Shown here: positions 1 to 8,963 of the stretch, piece by piece
Layout: each line of letters opens with the position of its first letter
Numbering within the stretch: the stretch's first letter is position 1
DNA from: an uncultured Verrucomicrobiota bacterium
GTDB lineage: Bacteria; Verrucomicrobiota; Verrucomicrobiae; Verrucomicrobiales; DEV007
NCBI GenBank assembly: GCA_902591645.1
Contig: CACJBM010000021.1
Coordinates: forward strand, 1-28,028
Direction of reading: 5' to 3'
Length of the DNA stretch: 28,028 bases
Notes under the pieces: generated by a model
Databases searched by the model: none
The model's input: the letters and a program-made list of their open reading frames with translations, nothing else
Told to the model about the DNA's origin: nothing
Made by a program: the position numbers and the translations under genes

Positions 1-2792
1 TTGAAGTTTAAGTCTCTATACCATGATGAACTAATGTTGGAGGTTGGTACCAATGCTCGGACAGCAATATCTTCATCAATAATTATAGTTCCATTTAATG
101 GGTCTGATTGATCAGGTGGTCTGGGATCGCTTCCATCAAGGGTATAATAAATGTTCTGATTTCCTGCCAAGTTTGCGTTCAGTGTAATTTTTGTGCCTGG
201 CGGATAAGATCCTGCTGTTTTATTCGTTGTTGGTCTTGGTGCAAATTGACCGTCCATCCAATCGAGACGAGTTCCGAGCCAGTCCTTGAGATGATTAATT
301 TCTCCCTGATAGCTTCCGAAACGGGGCTGATCCGACCATCTTCGGAAATTTCTTGCCTGAGCTTCATTGAGTTCAGTTGTCATATTATCGATGATCGAAT
401 GTACGTTTGATGTTGCAAATGCACCTTCGCGAAGTTCGAAGTAGCGATCGATGTAAACTTGCCAGAAATTTTCGTTATCAAATAGAGATCCCCACCATGG
501 GAAAGTAAAATAGGACGTTCCTCCGGACCACGTTGAAGGATTATTATCGCGTCCGTCCGTTGATTCCATGGAACGGTCAAAATCCCATATTGGACCATAT
601 TCAATTTTTTCATTCCGTTTTTTATGAAAGAAAGTTGATAGCCTTAGTGCATCTGCATTAAGTGTTAAAACATTTAGCAAATGATGATCTACCCAGGAAA
701 GGGTATTAATGTAGTCTCCGAATTTATCAGTGCTAAGGGCAGAGCTCATCTCGTTTATGTGATCTTGGACCCAGTTTGACTGATCAGAGCTTACATCATC
801 TTCTTTAGGATATACCCATCCGAGTGTTTGTCCGCCCGCACGTAAACCGGAATCACCTGGATCAAGACGATCCACTTTGAGAATATATCCTCCCGTAATT
901 CCAGGTTCTTCAGATACATTATCAGTTAGTCTTTCGACATTGACCCGATCTTTGTCACGAGAAACTTTTTCCATGAACGTATAAACTCCATCGTAATCGT
1001 TGCTATAACTTAATGTTCCACCATTATCATCTTTGAAAAGTTCTACGAACTTTGTTCTCACAGCATATCTTCCGACCTGATTACTCAGTTCATAAATAAA
1101 AGCATTTCTCATTAGACTGCGGTCGTACACTGATCGTGCATTTAGAATGAAGTCTGATTCTTCCGGGAAACCCAGTGGGGAGATGTTTTTGTTTCGATTT
1201 GATTCGTTCCATGCCTCAATGGAGAATGCTTTTTTACTAAATCCTGAAGATGAGGACCCTCTCACTTTCCATCCTCCTCTTGTGCCGAGGGAGTAGGGCC
1301 CGTTGAGTTGTGTCTTTCCTGTTTGTGGGTCAGGTTCAAAGAATGCAAAGAAAGTAAATGTTTTACCATTAGCTGCCGTGGTGCCACCATTTGAGAACCG
1401 CTCCATAATAATTACAGGAAGGTTAGAACTGAAATTTTGAGCGTCTGTTGAGAGTCTTATGTACCCAGCTTCTGATACTGGGCCCGCTGTGAGTCCATCT
1501 TCGAAGGATCTGGTACGTAGTAGTGTTGATGTCTCGAGGTTTATAGTGCCACCAGTGTACAGAGACGATGTTTCTGTTGGCAGTGAACCGTTAGTTGTGT
1601 ATCGGATTTGCGCTTGGGGTGATTTTGTTGACAGACTAAGAGTTAAGTTTCCAGTGAAGCCGCGTCCAGGTTGAGAAATTAAAACTGGTCCAGAAGGTAA
1701 ACCTGAGTCGGATCCATTGTTTTTCCCAGGACTTGGAATTTGAAAATATCCTAATTCAGGTGGTTTGGGTTCAGCTCCTTCATCAGGTTTGATGATATAT
1801 TGGGCTTCGAGGCGAGGAAGGGCGAGTAGGTCAGAGCTCCTAGTGTCACCGTTCATTACATGAATTGCTAATAAGTTATTACCTGTTCGGACAATTTCTG
1901 AAGCTTGCGCGGACAGGTCCGTATCGATAAACGAGATTGCCTGACTGTCAGGATGATCTGTGCTAGCATCTGAGTTCCAGGCAGGTGATGCCGGCTTATT
2001 TCCTGAAGCGATTTCTATGCCGTTAATATATGCAATGAACCCATCGTCGTATTTCATGCGAAAAGTAAGAGTCGAAAGTCCTTTCAATGAATCGATTGAG
2101 AAAGGAATTCGTATATACGCAGTAGAGTTTGTGTCATAAGTTTGTTCTTCAATATCACCGCCAGCACCTATTAGATTTTCATATCCACTCGAGCGCTCAT
2201 ATCCAATGCCTGTTGTGGCATTTGACCAGGTTTCATCATTGTAATTAAGCGAGTACCAGGCAGTTCCAATGTTGTTGGAGGGCACTAATAATTTACAAGC
2301 ATCTCCTTCCCTAACTAGGGTAGTTGAAAAGCTTTCCCCTTCACCTTTTATGCCATATGAGAAATCTTCATATTGGGCTGGAAAGTCAGACAATTCAGAA
2401 ACGACGGTTTTTCCGTCAGGGTCCACAAGGGCAAGGTATCCTCCAGACTTTGAAATTTTAAAGTTTGTGTGGAGCTCTCCATTGTCACGGTCCTTGCCAG
2501 ATGCGAACACAATCAAATATGCATCAGCAGCTAGTGAGACCTTTGGAAACTCCCATTTTTTCAAATCATCCCGATCATTTGTAAGGAAGTGTCCTTCAAG
2601 ATCAATGGTGTTTGGGTGGGGGTTGTGAATTTCTATCCAATCTGATGATTGTCCATCTTCATCGTAAAGCGTTGATCTATTCAAAGCTACGAATTCATTA
2701 ATTATTGGAGCCGGGAAGGCTTCAGAAAGTAAAAATAAAATCGAGGAGAATAACAAGATTATCGATCGATAACGCTTGGGGGAATGATTCAT
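1..2792 (-). CDS. Secreted lamin-tail / CotH-kinase family protein, C-terminus cut by window edge
   Basis: The minus frame stays open from ATG at 2792 to the window edge (about 930 codons, no stop), so the gene is partial at its 3' end. The N-terminus has a basic start and a hydrophobic stretch (residues about 8-26), a probable signal peptide. Residues about 27-115 resemble a lamin-tail domain (INEF near the start, then SSDWIEIHNP). Residues about 370-450 and 855-920 look like two chitobiase/hexosaminidase C-terminal-type beta modules (IRYTTNGSLPTE; IYYTLDGSDPRPPD). Between them, residues about 540-740 fit a CotH kinase-like domain, with GVYTFMEKVSRDKDRVNVE and IWDFDRSM as the likely kinase-fold motifs. 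In bacteria such proteins are usually secreted; CotH itself is a spore-coat protein kinase, but the role of these large PVC versions is unknown. I infer a surface or extracellular protein; the family call is firm, the function is not. Confidence 0.8.
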   Translation of the reverse strand, partial: MNHSPKRYRSIILLFSSILFLLSEAFPAPIINEFVALNRSTLYDEDGQSSDWIEIHNPHPNTIDLEGHFLTNDRDDLKKWEFPKVSLAADAYLIVFASGKDRDNGELHTNFKISKSGGYLALVDPDGKTVVSELSDFPAQYEDFSYGIKGEGESFSTTLVREGDACKLLVPSNNIGTAWYSLNYNDETWSNATTGIGYERSSGYENLIGAGGDIEEQTYDTNSTAYIRIPFSIDSLKGLSTLTFRMKYDDGFIAYINGIEIASGNKPASPAWNSDASTDHPDSQAISFIDTDLSAQASEIVRTGNNLLAIHVMNGDTRSSDLLALPRLEAQYIIKPDEGAEPKPPELGYFQIPSPGKNNGSDSGLPSGPVLISQPGRGFTGNLTLSLSTKSPQAQIRYTTNGSLPTETSSLYTGGTINLETSTLLRTRSFEDGLTAGPVSEAGYIRLSTDAQNFSSNLPVIIMERFSNGGTTAANGKTFTFFAFFEPDPQTGKTQLNGPYSLGTRGGWKVRGSSSSGFSKKAFSIEAWNESNRNKNISPLGFPEESDFILNARSVYDRSLMRNAFIYELSNQVGRYAVRTKFVELFKDDNGGTLSYSNDYDGVYTFMEKVSRDKDRVNVERLTDNVSEEPGITGGYILKVDRLDPGDSGLRAGGQTLGWVYPKEDDVSSDQSNWVQDHINEMSSALSTDKFGDYINTLSWVDHHLLNVLTLNADALRLSTFFHKKRNEKIEYGPIWDFDRSMESTDGRDNNPSTWSGGTSYFTFPWWGSLFDNENFWQVYIDRYFELREGAFATSNVHSIIDNMTTELNEAQARNFRRWSDQPRFGSYQGEINHLKDWLGTRLDWMDGQFAPRPTTNKTAGSYPPGTKITLNANLAGNQNIYYTLDGSDPRPPDQSDPLNGTIIIDEDIAVRALVPTSNISSSWYRDLNF

Positions 2793-2795
2793 AGG

Positions 2796-2812
2796 GGACT
2801 ATAATATAGTCC
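2796..2812. repeat. Perfect 8-bp inverted repeat just upstream of the CotH-type gene
   Basis: GGACTATA, one A, then TATAGTCC. It ends 3 bases before the ATG of the minus-strand gene starting at 2792. As RNA it could form a 6-bp stem with a 5-base loop over the region where a ribosome binding site would lie; as DNA it could be an operator. No Shine-Dalgarno sequence is visible there. The repeat is seen directly; the role is a guess. Confidence 0.5.
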
Positions 2813-2891
2813 ATAAAAACAATAAGCCGAATAAAAGAATTCAGAGAGATATTCTCAATGATTTGGAACAAAAATAAGGGCAGTGTTCTGT

Positions 2892-4361
2892 TTAAATTTC
2901 TGGAATTTTTTCGTTCTTTTTGATGGGTTTACCTTCCCAAATAACAGATCCAGATTCTTTGTCATAAGTGAGCACGCGATGCGCGCTTCCCGGTGCTGGT
3001 TTCTTATTATTTTTTGGTATCCACTTGCGGTGATTTTCCATTATTTCCCGATATTGGGCACTGTTCGCAAGGTTCGTCCATTCGTTAGGGTCCTTTATCA
3101 TGTCATAAAGTTCCTCGCTCCCATCAGCGTATTGGATATAACGCCATTTTTCTGACCGAACTCCGTTATTATCGTGATTGTGGCATGTGATGGCCGGGCG
3201 ATCGCGCTTTGTTGAAGCGTCTTTGAGTTGAGGCATCAAGCTAATGCCTTCTAAATCTTTTTTGAAGGGGAGTCCGCAAAGTTCATTAAGTGATGGGTAA
3301 ATGTCTAACAGTTCCGCGGGTTGGGTGCAGCGTCCTTTGTTTATCCCAGGGCCAGCAAAGATGAGTGGAACGCGGGTACCATCATCCCAGAGTGTATTTT
3401 TTCCCGTAATTTCTTTTTCTCCGATGTGCCAACCATGATCGGACCATAAAACGACAATTGTATTTTCGGTTAATTGATTTTTCTCTAAAGCTTCCAGAAC
3501 TCGTCCGACCTGAGCGTCGACAAAACTTGTGCATGCCAGATATGACCGGGTTAAATTTTTCCACTCATTGTGTTCTTGTAAGAATTTGAGACGGACTTCG
3601 GGAAGTCTCCAATGCAGATACCATGAGAAACGAGGAGTGTCTTTCCGGTCATTGAGTTTGATTTGTGGAAGCTTTAAAGTGCTTTCAGGATAAATATCGA
3701 ACCATTTTTGGGTTGCGAAACAAGGGACGTGCGGCAAGAAGAATCCTACCGAAAGAAAGAAAGGTTCATCGGGTTTAGCATTAATTTGCTCTATCGCCCA
3801 ATCTGCTATTTTAAAGTCTCCCTTATCTTCGTCTTTGTGTGGAAAAGTTCCCCAATCCACTAAACGGTGAGCTTGGGGAGTCTTTGCGACTAATCTTTTT
3901 TCTGGAAAGGGTGCCGCAGTTGCTCCTGGACCAAGAACATCGAACTCCTTATTTTTTTTTGAATTCCTTCCATATCTACCATGATAGATTTTTCCTGCTG
4001 ACAGTGTTTTATATCCATGTGATTTAAGATGTTGTGGGAGAGTGACTATATCTTTCAAATCAGGGACATCACGAAACCATGGGGACAGTCCGTAAATTCC
4101 AGTGGTAGTTGGGCGCAGCCCTGTCATTAGACTTGTTCGTGATGGATTACACAGTGGTGATTGACAGTGTGCATTAAGAAAAACGGTTCCCCTTGCTGCG
4201 AGTTTATCTATGTTCGGAGTCTTAATTTGTGGATGCCCTCCTAGGCAGCCGATCCAGTCATTTTGATCGTCAATTGCAATAAAAAGAACGTTAGGTTTGG
4301 CTTGAGAGGTAGTAAGGCAAAGCAATATTGAGATAAAGAGAAATGATATTTTGTGAATCAT
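2892..4361 (-). CDS. Secreted sulfatase, iduronate-2-sulfatase-like
   Basis: A 489-residue arylsulfatase-superfamily enzyme that hydrolyses a sulfate ester, probably on a sulfated polysaccharide. A signal peptide is clear (residues 1-21, ending SQA before KPNVLFI). The metal-binding pair D31-D32 follows the first strand, and C71-N-P-S-R75 is the formylglycine-forming signature CxPSR, with C71 the residue to be converted. FFLPHVP (H211) and SDHGWHIGEKEITGK (D308, H309, K321) supply further expected active-site residues. Length and the layout after CxPSR (RPTTTGIYG, then the GKIYHG motif) fit the iduronate-2-sulfatase-like group common in marine PVC bacteria. It needs a formylglycine-generating enzyme for activity, and the SUMF1-fold protein at the end of the window lacks the catalytic cysteines. 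Family call is strong; the substrate cannot be told from sequence. Confidence 0.93.
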   Translation of the reverse strand: MIHKISFLFISILLCLTTSQAKPNVLFIAIDDQNDWIGCLGGHPQIKTPNIDKLAARGTVFLNAHCQSPLCNPSRTSLMTGLRPTTTGIYGLSPWFRDVPDLKDIVTLPQHLKSHGYKTLSAGKIYHGRYGRNSKKNKEFDVLGPGATAAPFPEKRLVAKTPQAHRLVDWGTFPHKDEDKGDFKIADWAIEQINAKPDEPFFLSVGFFLPHVPCFATQKWFDIYPESTLKLPQIKLNDRKDTPRFSWYLHWRLPEVRLKFLQEHNEWKNLTRSYLACTSFVDAQVGRVLEALEKNQLTENTIVVLWSDHGWHIGEKEITGKNTLWDDGTRVPLIFAGPGINKGRCTQPAELLDIYPSLNELCGLPFKKDLEGISLMPQLKDASTKRDRPAITCHNHDNNGVRSEKWRYIQYADGSEELYDMIKDPNEWTNLANSAQYREIMENHRKWIPKNNKKPAPGSAHRVLTYDKESGSVIWEGKPIKKNEKIPEI

Positions 4362-4384
4362 GTGTATTTAAATATTAAGTACTG

Positions 4385-4413
4385 ATTATATAAAATTTTA
4401 CAGTTCTGGAAAA
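4385..4413 (-). promoter_or_regulatory. Weak candidate promoter for the sulfatase gene
   Basis: On the minus strand a perfect TATAAT (4385-4390) lies 23 bases upstream of the sulfatase ATG. The hexamer 17 bases further upstream is TTTTCC, which matches the -35 consensus poorly. AT-rich DNA gives such matches by chance. Confidence 0.22.
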
Positions 4414-4494
4414 CTTATGAATGATGAGATATTCATTGTAGTCTGGATCATGCTTTTTGTTAGTTCTCAATAGACGTTCATTTAGCAGGCTGTA

Positions 4495-4513
4495 ATACTT
4501 GTATTTTAAGTAT
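4495..4513. repeat. Inverted repeat ahead of the hydroxyproline-type operon
   Basis: ATACTT, 7-base spacer, AAGTAT, ending 36 bases before the ATG at 4550. A loose promoter-like pair (TAGACG at 4471, TAATAC at 4493, 16 bases apart) overlaps its left arm, so it could be an operator site. The arms are short and AT-rich, so chance is a real alternative. Confidence 0.25.
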
Positions 4514-4549
4514 CACTATTTTAATACGCAAAAAAAATTATTTATACTA

Positions 4550-5851
4550 ATGTCTTCTCCAAAATATGATTTTCAAAACAAGCACAGAGTTGTGATTGTT
4601 GGAGGAGGAGTCATTGGACTTTGTGTTGCTTACTATGCATTAAGAGCTGGTAAAAGAGTTATTCTCTTGGAAAGGGAGCCTGAAGAGGGTGATAATTGCT
4701 CTGTAGAGAATGCTGGTATGGTTGTGCCAAGTCATTTCGTTCCTTTAGCTGCGCCAGGAATGATAGCATTGGGCCTTAGGTGGATGCTAAGTAGAGAAAG
4801 TCCCTTTGCGATTCGTTTACGACCGAGTAGAAAATTAATGCGTTGGCTTTATTTGTTTTGGCGTTCCGCAAATAAAAAACATGTCATACATAACCGTGAG
4901 CTTTTGCGTGATTTGAATTTAAAGAGTCGTGAGCTATTTGTGGAACTGGCGGAGGGCGGCTCTTATGAATTGGTGAAGAGAGGATTATTAATGCTCTGCA
5001 AGGAATCTCATTCACTTGAAGAAGAATCGATTCTAGCTTCGGACGCTAATGAATTAGGTCTTGAAGTAGAAGTATGTGATTCGAAAAGATTGTCTGAGAT
5101 AGATCCAGACATTGAAATGGATGTAGAAGGAGGAGTTTGGTTCAAAGAGGATTGCCACCTAGATCCTGATTTATTTTTAAAACAGCTAAGAAAAAAAATT
5201 CTTGGGATGGGTGCAGAAATACACTATCAGGTTTATGCTGATGGTTTTGTTTTAGAGAATGGCCAAGCTAAGGCCTTGCGCTGTATTAATTTAGAAGGGA
5301 GTGAATCCTCAAATGATAGTATCGAAGCGGATCAATTTGTTATTGCAGGAGGTACATGGTCATCATCTCTGGCTCGTGATTTGGGCCTCGATCTTCCTCT
5401 CCTAGCCGGTAAGGGTTATTCAATGACGGTACCAGAACCTGTGCAACTGCCGCGTGTCTGTTCTATTCTCAATGAGGCTCGGGTTGCAGTGACTCCGATG
5501 GGAGGTTCTTTGCGTTTTGCAGGAACTATGGAATTAGGTGATAACGATTTATCCATAAATGCTCGTCGTGTTAAGGGTATTCTAAAGTCAATTCCCAAAT
5601 ACTTTCCTCAGTTTAAAGCTGAACATTTTAATGGTATCAAGAGATGGTCTGGTCTTAGGCCCTGTTCGCCTGATGGTTTGCCATACATTGGTCCGGCCGG
5701 TCCGGGTGCGAATGGTGTCTTTATTGCAACTGGCCATTCAATGATGGGTCTGAGTCTTGGCCCAATAACTGGTCACATTATGGCGAATATCCTTTGTAAT
5801 GAACATAACGAATTACCATTAGATGCGTTGTTTCCGGGGCGGTTTGCTTGA
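4550..5851 (+). CDS. FAD-dependent D-amino acid dehydrogenase/oxidase (DadA type), probably acting on D-hydroxyproline
   Basis: A 433-residue DAO-family flavoenzyme. The N-terminal Rossmann motif is VVIVGGGVIG (GxGxxG at residues 18-23) followed by the acidic end of strand 2 (LLERE). The C-terminal FAD-contact block contains GLRPCSPDGLPYIGP and ATGHSMMG, as in DadA and D-hydroxyproline dehydrogenases. I chose the ATG at 4550: the frame stays open to a TTG at 4499, but that would add 17 residues of no family resemblance before MSSPKYDF. The next gene is a hydroxyproline epimerase-type racemase 69 bases downstream. In known pathways the epimerase makes cis-4-hydroxy-D-proline and a flavoenzyme of this kind oxidises it to pyrroline-4-hydroxy-2-carboxylate. 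Substrate is inferred from this context; D-proline or another D-amino acid remains possible. The later deaminase and semialdehyde dehydrogenase are not in the window. Confidence 0.85.
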   Translation: MSSPKYDFQNKHRVVIVGGGVIGLCVAYYALRAGKRVILLEREPEEGDNCSVENAGMVVPSHFVPLAAPGMIALGLRWMLSRESPFAIRLRPSRKLMRWLYLFWRSANKKHVIHNRELLRDLNLKSRELFVELAEGGSYELVKRGLLMLCKESHSLEEESILASDANELGLEVEVCDSKRLSEIDPDIEMDVEGGVWFKEDCHLDPDLFLKQLRKKILGMGAEIHYQVYADGFVLENGQAKALRCINLEGSESSNDSIEADQFVIAGGTWSSSLARDLGLDLPLLAGKGYSMTVPEPVQLPRVCSILNEARVAVTPMGGSLRFAGTMELGDNDLSINARRVKGILKSIPKYFPQFKAEHFNGIKRWSGLRPCSPDGLPYIGPAGPGANGVFIATGHSMMGLSLGPITGHIMANILCNEHNELPLDALFPGRFA

Positions 5852-5920
5852 TAGATATGAATTAATTTAATGTTTGTGAGTGCTGGACTGGCGGCATCGA
5901 AAGAGTTAAAAAATACAGTA

Positions 5921-6874
5921 ATGTGCAAGGCTGTTAAGAAAATCAGAGTCATTGATTCCCATACTGCTGGTGAACCTACCAGAGTAGTTGTTGATGGTGC
6001 ACCTGATCTTGGAGTAGGTAATATGGCAGAACTTCGAGACCAGTTTGAAGAAAAAGCACATTGGTTAAGGACCGCTTTATTGAGTGAGCCTAGAGGTTTT
6101 GAAGCAATGGTAGGTGCTCTGCTTTGTGAACCTAATGATCCTAAGTCCGCAGCGGGTGTTATTTTTTTTAATAATTCAGGTGTTTTAAAAGGATGCATAC
6201 ATGGGACGATAGGACTTATTAAGACTCTTGAATTTATGGGGCGTATTTCAACTGGGACTCATGATATAGAGACACCAGTCGGCACCATAAATGCTGAATT
6301 GAGGTCAGACGGTTCTGTGAGGGTGACGAATGTTCCTAGTTATCGTTATCTGAGTAATGTTGAAATTGATATTGAAGGATTTGGTAAAGTTCTAGGAGAT
6401 GTCGCTTGGGGAGGCAACTGGTTTTATCTCATTGAAGGGTACGGGCCAGAAATTAAATTAAGTAACTTAAAAGACCTGAGCTCATTTTCGATCGCTGCAA
6501 TGGAGGCCCTTGAGGCTGCAGGTGTCTTTGGTGATGATGGTAGTAAAATTGATCATGTTGAAATTTTTGGACCTCCTTCTGATCCCCTTAAATCAGATTC
6601 GAGGAATTTTGTAATGTGTCCTGGAGGGGAATATGACCGATCTCCTTGCGGTACCGGAACCAGTGCTAAATTAGCCTGTTTGTATGCTTCCGGAAAATTG
6701 AAACCAGATCAAATCTGGAGGCAAAGTAGTATTCTGGGAACTGTCTTTGAGGGGGAAGTGATGCCACTGGAAGATCAAAAAGTAGTTCCAAAAGTAAGTG
6801 GTCGGGCATGGGTTAACGGAGAGATTAATATTTTGATTGATCCTTCTGACCCTTTCCGTTTTGGTATTGGATAG
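5921..6874 (+). CDS. Proline racemase superfamily protein, likely 4-hydroxyproline 2-epimerase
   Basis: A 317-residue cofactor-independent racemase/epimerase. Both catalytic cysteines are present: C92 in LKGCIHGTIG and C243 in DRSPCGTGTSAK. Having two cysteines separates racemases and epimerases from trans-3-hydroxyproline dehydratases, where the second is typically Thr. The N-terminus IRVIDSHTAGEPTRVV is the family hallmark. I prefer the ATG at 5921 (MCKAVKK); an in-frame ATG at 5870 adds 17 residues absent from the usual family start. The known 4-hydroxyproline epimerase reaction converts trans-4-hydroxy-L-proline to cis-4-hydroxy-D-proline. It lies between the D-amino acid oxidase-type gene and a DUF1592 gene (13-base gap), so all are probably co-transcribed. 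Choice of 4-hydroxyproline over proline rests on the oxidase neighbour and lack of any proline-fermentation genes, so substrate is inference. Confidence 0.85.
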   Translation: MCKAVKKIRVIDSHTAGEPTRVVVDGAPDLGVGNMAELRDQFEEKAHWLRTALLSEPRGFEAMVGALLCEPNDPKSAAGVIFFNNSGVLKGCIHGTIGLIKTLEFMGRISTGTHDIETPVGTINAELRSDGSVRVTNVPSYRYLSNVEIDIEGFGKVLGDVAWGGNWFYLIEGYGPEIKLSNLKDLSSFSIAAMEALEAAGVFGDDGSKIDHVEIFGPPSDPLKSDSRNFVMCPGGEYDRSPCGTGTSAKLACLYASGKLKPDQIWRQSSILGTVFEGEVMPLEDQKVVPKVSGRAWVNGEINILIDPSDPFRFGIG

Positions 6875-6887
6875 TGCTTGAGAAAAA

Positions 6888-8930
6888 ATGAAGCAGAGTC
6901 CCGTAATTATCTTGGCCGTTTTTTTAGCGCTCAATGCGGAGTCGTCAGAAAGAAAGAATGCCTTTGATAATCTGATCAAACCTGTATTCCAAGCAAACTG
7001 CATTAAGTGCCATGGGGGAAAAGGTAAAGTTAAAGGTAAGTTAAATCTTTTGGAGCTAAATACTTTGCCCAAGTTTCAAGAAGATGCTGAACGCATTGAA
7101 AAAATAATTATTGCAATAGAGGACGGCGAGATGCCGCCCGAAGAGGAAAGTCCGATACCGGAACCAGAAAAGAAATTAATCCTGACGGAACTGGAATCAG
7201 TATTAAAGGAATCGATACTTAAAAATAATTCTTTTGCGCGGACTCCGATCCGCAGAATGAATCGTTTTCAGTATGCCAATGCTGTTAAGGACCTTCTTAA
7301 TCTAAGAGTCGAAGTTTACCCGCTCCCTGAAAGAATGATGAGGGACCGCAGTAATTATTTCCGTCCTGAGACGGGCAAGATGCCCGACAAAATGACGGTG
7401 AGTAGTCGTCCACTGGGAAAGTCCGGATTGATTGAGCCTCGACTGGCTGGAGTCGCTCCATTCCCTCAAGATCTTAGAGCTGAAAATGGTTTTGATAATC
7501 AAGGGGATCACCTCTCTTTATCACCGTTCCTTATGGAAAGCTTCCTCAATTTGGCAGGTTCCATTGTTCAAAGTACTAATTTTAACAATAAGACTTGTGG
7601 TACATGGAATGATTTATTTGCGGAGCCTAAGCAAGGATCCAATATTCTAGAAGTATCCAGGGAACGGTTATACCCCTTCTTGTCGAAGGCATTTCGGAGG
7701 TCAGTCGAAGAAAATGTAATTGAGCGTTATGCTGGACACGTTGAGAGTCTCGTCAGTTCAGGCAAACCCTTTACTCATGCCATGAAGGAAACCGTATCGG
7801 CAGTTCTGGCATCCCCGAGATTTCTTTATCTTTATGATAGACAATTAGGGAAAGGTTCCATTGAGAAGATTGATGATTATGAACTGGCTTCTAGACTTTC
7901 TTTTTTTCTTTGGGGGAGCTTACCTGATGAAATTTTACTGGAAGCAGCAAAGATTGGCCATCTGTCAGATCCTGCTATTCTAAATCAGCAAGTGGACCGA
8001 ATGCTTAAGGATCGTCGAGTCAAACGTTTCTGTGACAGTTTCCCTTCCCAATGGTTGCAATTGGATCGAATCATTTCGGCGGTTCCGGACGTTAAGAAAT
8101 ATCCGGATTTTTATTACGCTCCACCAAATTATCGTACCACTATGGATATGATGATGGAGCCGTTGCTGCTTTTTGAAAATGTATTAGTAGAGGACCGTTC
8201 TATTCTTGAACTAATTGATTCAAATTACAGTTTTCGATCTACGCGTCTTGCTAAGTGGTATGATCCAGAGATTAAAGGTAGGCTTGGAGGCCCAACCACA
8301 ATGCAATTTCAACGTGTTGCTTTGACAGATCGTCGTCAGGGCGGGGTCATCACATCTGCTGCGGTCCTCACAATGACATCAGGACCCGAAGAAACTAAAC
8401 CCATAACACGAGGCGCATGGATTGCGGGTGTTATTTTCAACGATCCTCCAGAACCGCCTCCAGCCGATGTTCCACCACTTAAGCGTGAAGATCCGAATGA
8501 TGCTAAGAAGAGAACATTCCGTGAACGCTTTGCACAGCACCGCGAACGCGCTGATTGTGCTGGATGTCATGTAAAACTTGACCCTCTTGGTTTTGCTTTA
8601 GAGAATTTTGATGCAGTGGGCCGATGGCGAGATAATTACGAGAATGGCCCAAAAGTGGATTCGTCTGGCACATTATTTAGAAAGCATGAATTTTCCAGTA
8701 TTATAGAGTTTAAGGATGCTATTCTTATAGAGAAGAACCGTTTCGCTCGTGCTTTGGCCGCACACTTATTAGCTTTTGCGCTCGGTCGTGAGGTCACTGT
8801 AGCCGATTCCGAAGCTCTGGATTTGGTTGCAAAAATGACGGCTGAGCGTAATTATAGTTTACGGACCATGATTCATGAAATCACCCGTAGTAAACCATTC
8901 CATAGCAAATTTATCCCTAACGAAAATTGA
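6888..8930 (+). CDS. DUF1592-type PVC cytochrome c-like protein
   Basis: A 680-residue exported protein with the multi-domain order typical of Planctomycetes/Verrucomicrobia. A short hydrophobic signal (residues about 5-18) is followed by a PSCyt1-like cytochrome c segment with heme motif C38-I-K-C41-H42. DUF1587-like (RRMNRFQYANAVKDLL, about 123-138), DUF1595 and DUF1592-like (LASPRFLYLYDRQ; ASRLSFFLWGSLPDE), DUF1588-like (GGVITSAAVLTMTSGPEETK) and DUF1585-like (C-terminal 75 residues) regions follow. A second heme motif, C557-A-G-C560-H561, sits in DUF1588. The protein is somewhat shorter than many relatives. Such proteins are presumed periplasmic redox proteins, but no biochemical function is established. 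It is followed 33 bases later by a DUF1552 gene, its usual partner, and preceded by the hydroxyproline-type genes, which suggests use in the same metabolic condition. Confidence 0.92.
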   Translation: MKQSPVIILAVFLALNAESSERKNAFDNLIKPVFQANCIKCHGGKGKVKGKLNLLELNTLPKFQEDAERIEKIIIAIEDGEMPPEEESPIPEPEKKLILTELESVLKESILKNNSFARTPIRRMNRFQYANAVKDLLNLRVEVYPLPERMMRDRSNYFRPETGKMPDKMTVSSRPLGKSGLIEPRLAGVAPFPQDLRAENGFDNQGDHLSLSPFLMESFLNLAGSIVQSTNFNNKTCGTWNDLFAEPKQGSNILEVSRERLYPFLSKAFRRSVEENVIERYAGHVESLVSSGKPFTHAMKETVSAVLASPRFLYLYDRQLGKGSIEKIDDYELASRLSFFLWGSLPDEILLEAAKIGHLSDPAILNQQVDRMLKDRRVKRFCDSFPSQWLQLDRIISAVPDVKKYPDFYYAPPNYRTTMDMMMEPLLLFENVLVEDRSILELIDSNYSFRSTRLAKWYDPEIKGRLGGPTTMQFQRVALTDRRQGGVITSAAVLTMTSGPEETKPITRGAWIAGVIFNDPPEPPPADVPPLKREDPNDAKKRTFRERFAQHRERADCAGCHVKLDPLGFALENFDAVGRWRDNYENGPKVDSSGTLFRKHEFSSIIEFKDAILIEKNRFARALAAHLLAFALGREVTVADSEALDLVAKMTAERNYSLRTMIHEITRSKPFHSKFIPNEN

Positions 8931-8963
8931 TCATTGGAAGACATTTAGAGCCGTCATCAATAA

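Noticed and set aside
108..410. Plus-strand ORF of 100 residues (and others at 1459 and 2269)
   Set aside because: They lie opposite the continuous CotH-type reading frame, which has recognisable domains throughout; these are shadow frames.
4499..4549. Upstream TTG start for the FAD oxidase gene
   Set aside because: It adds 17 residues without family resemblance, overlaps the candidate promoter and inverted repeat, and has no ribosome site; ATG 4550 fits better.
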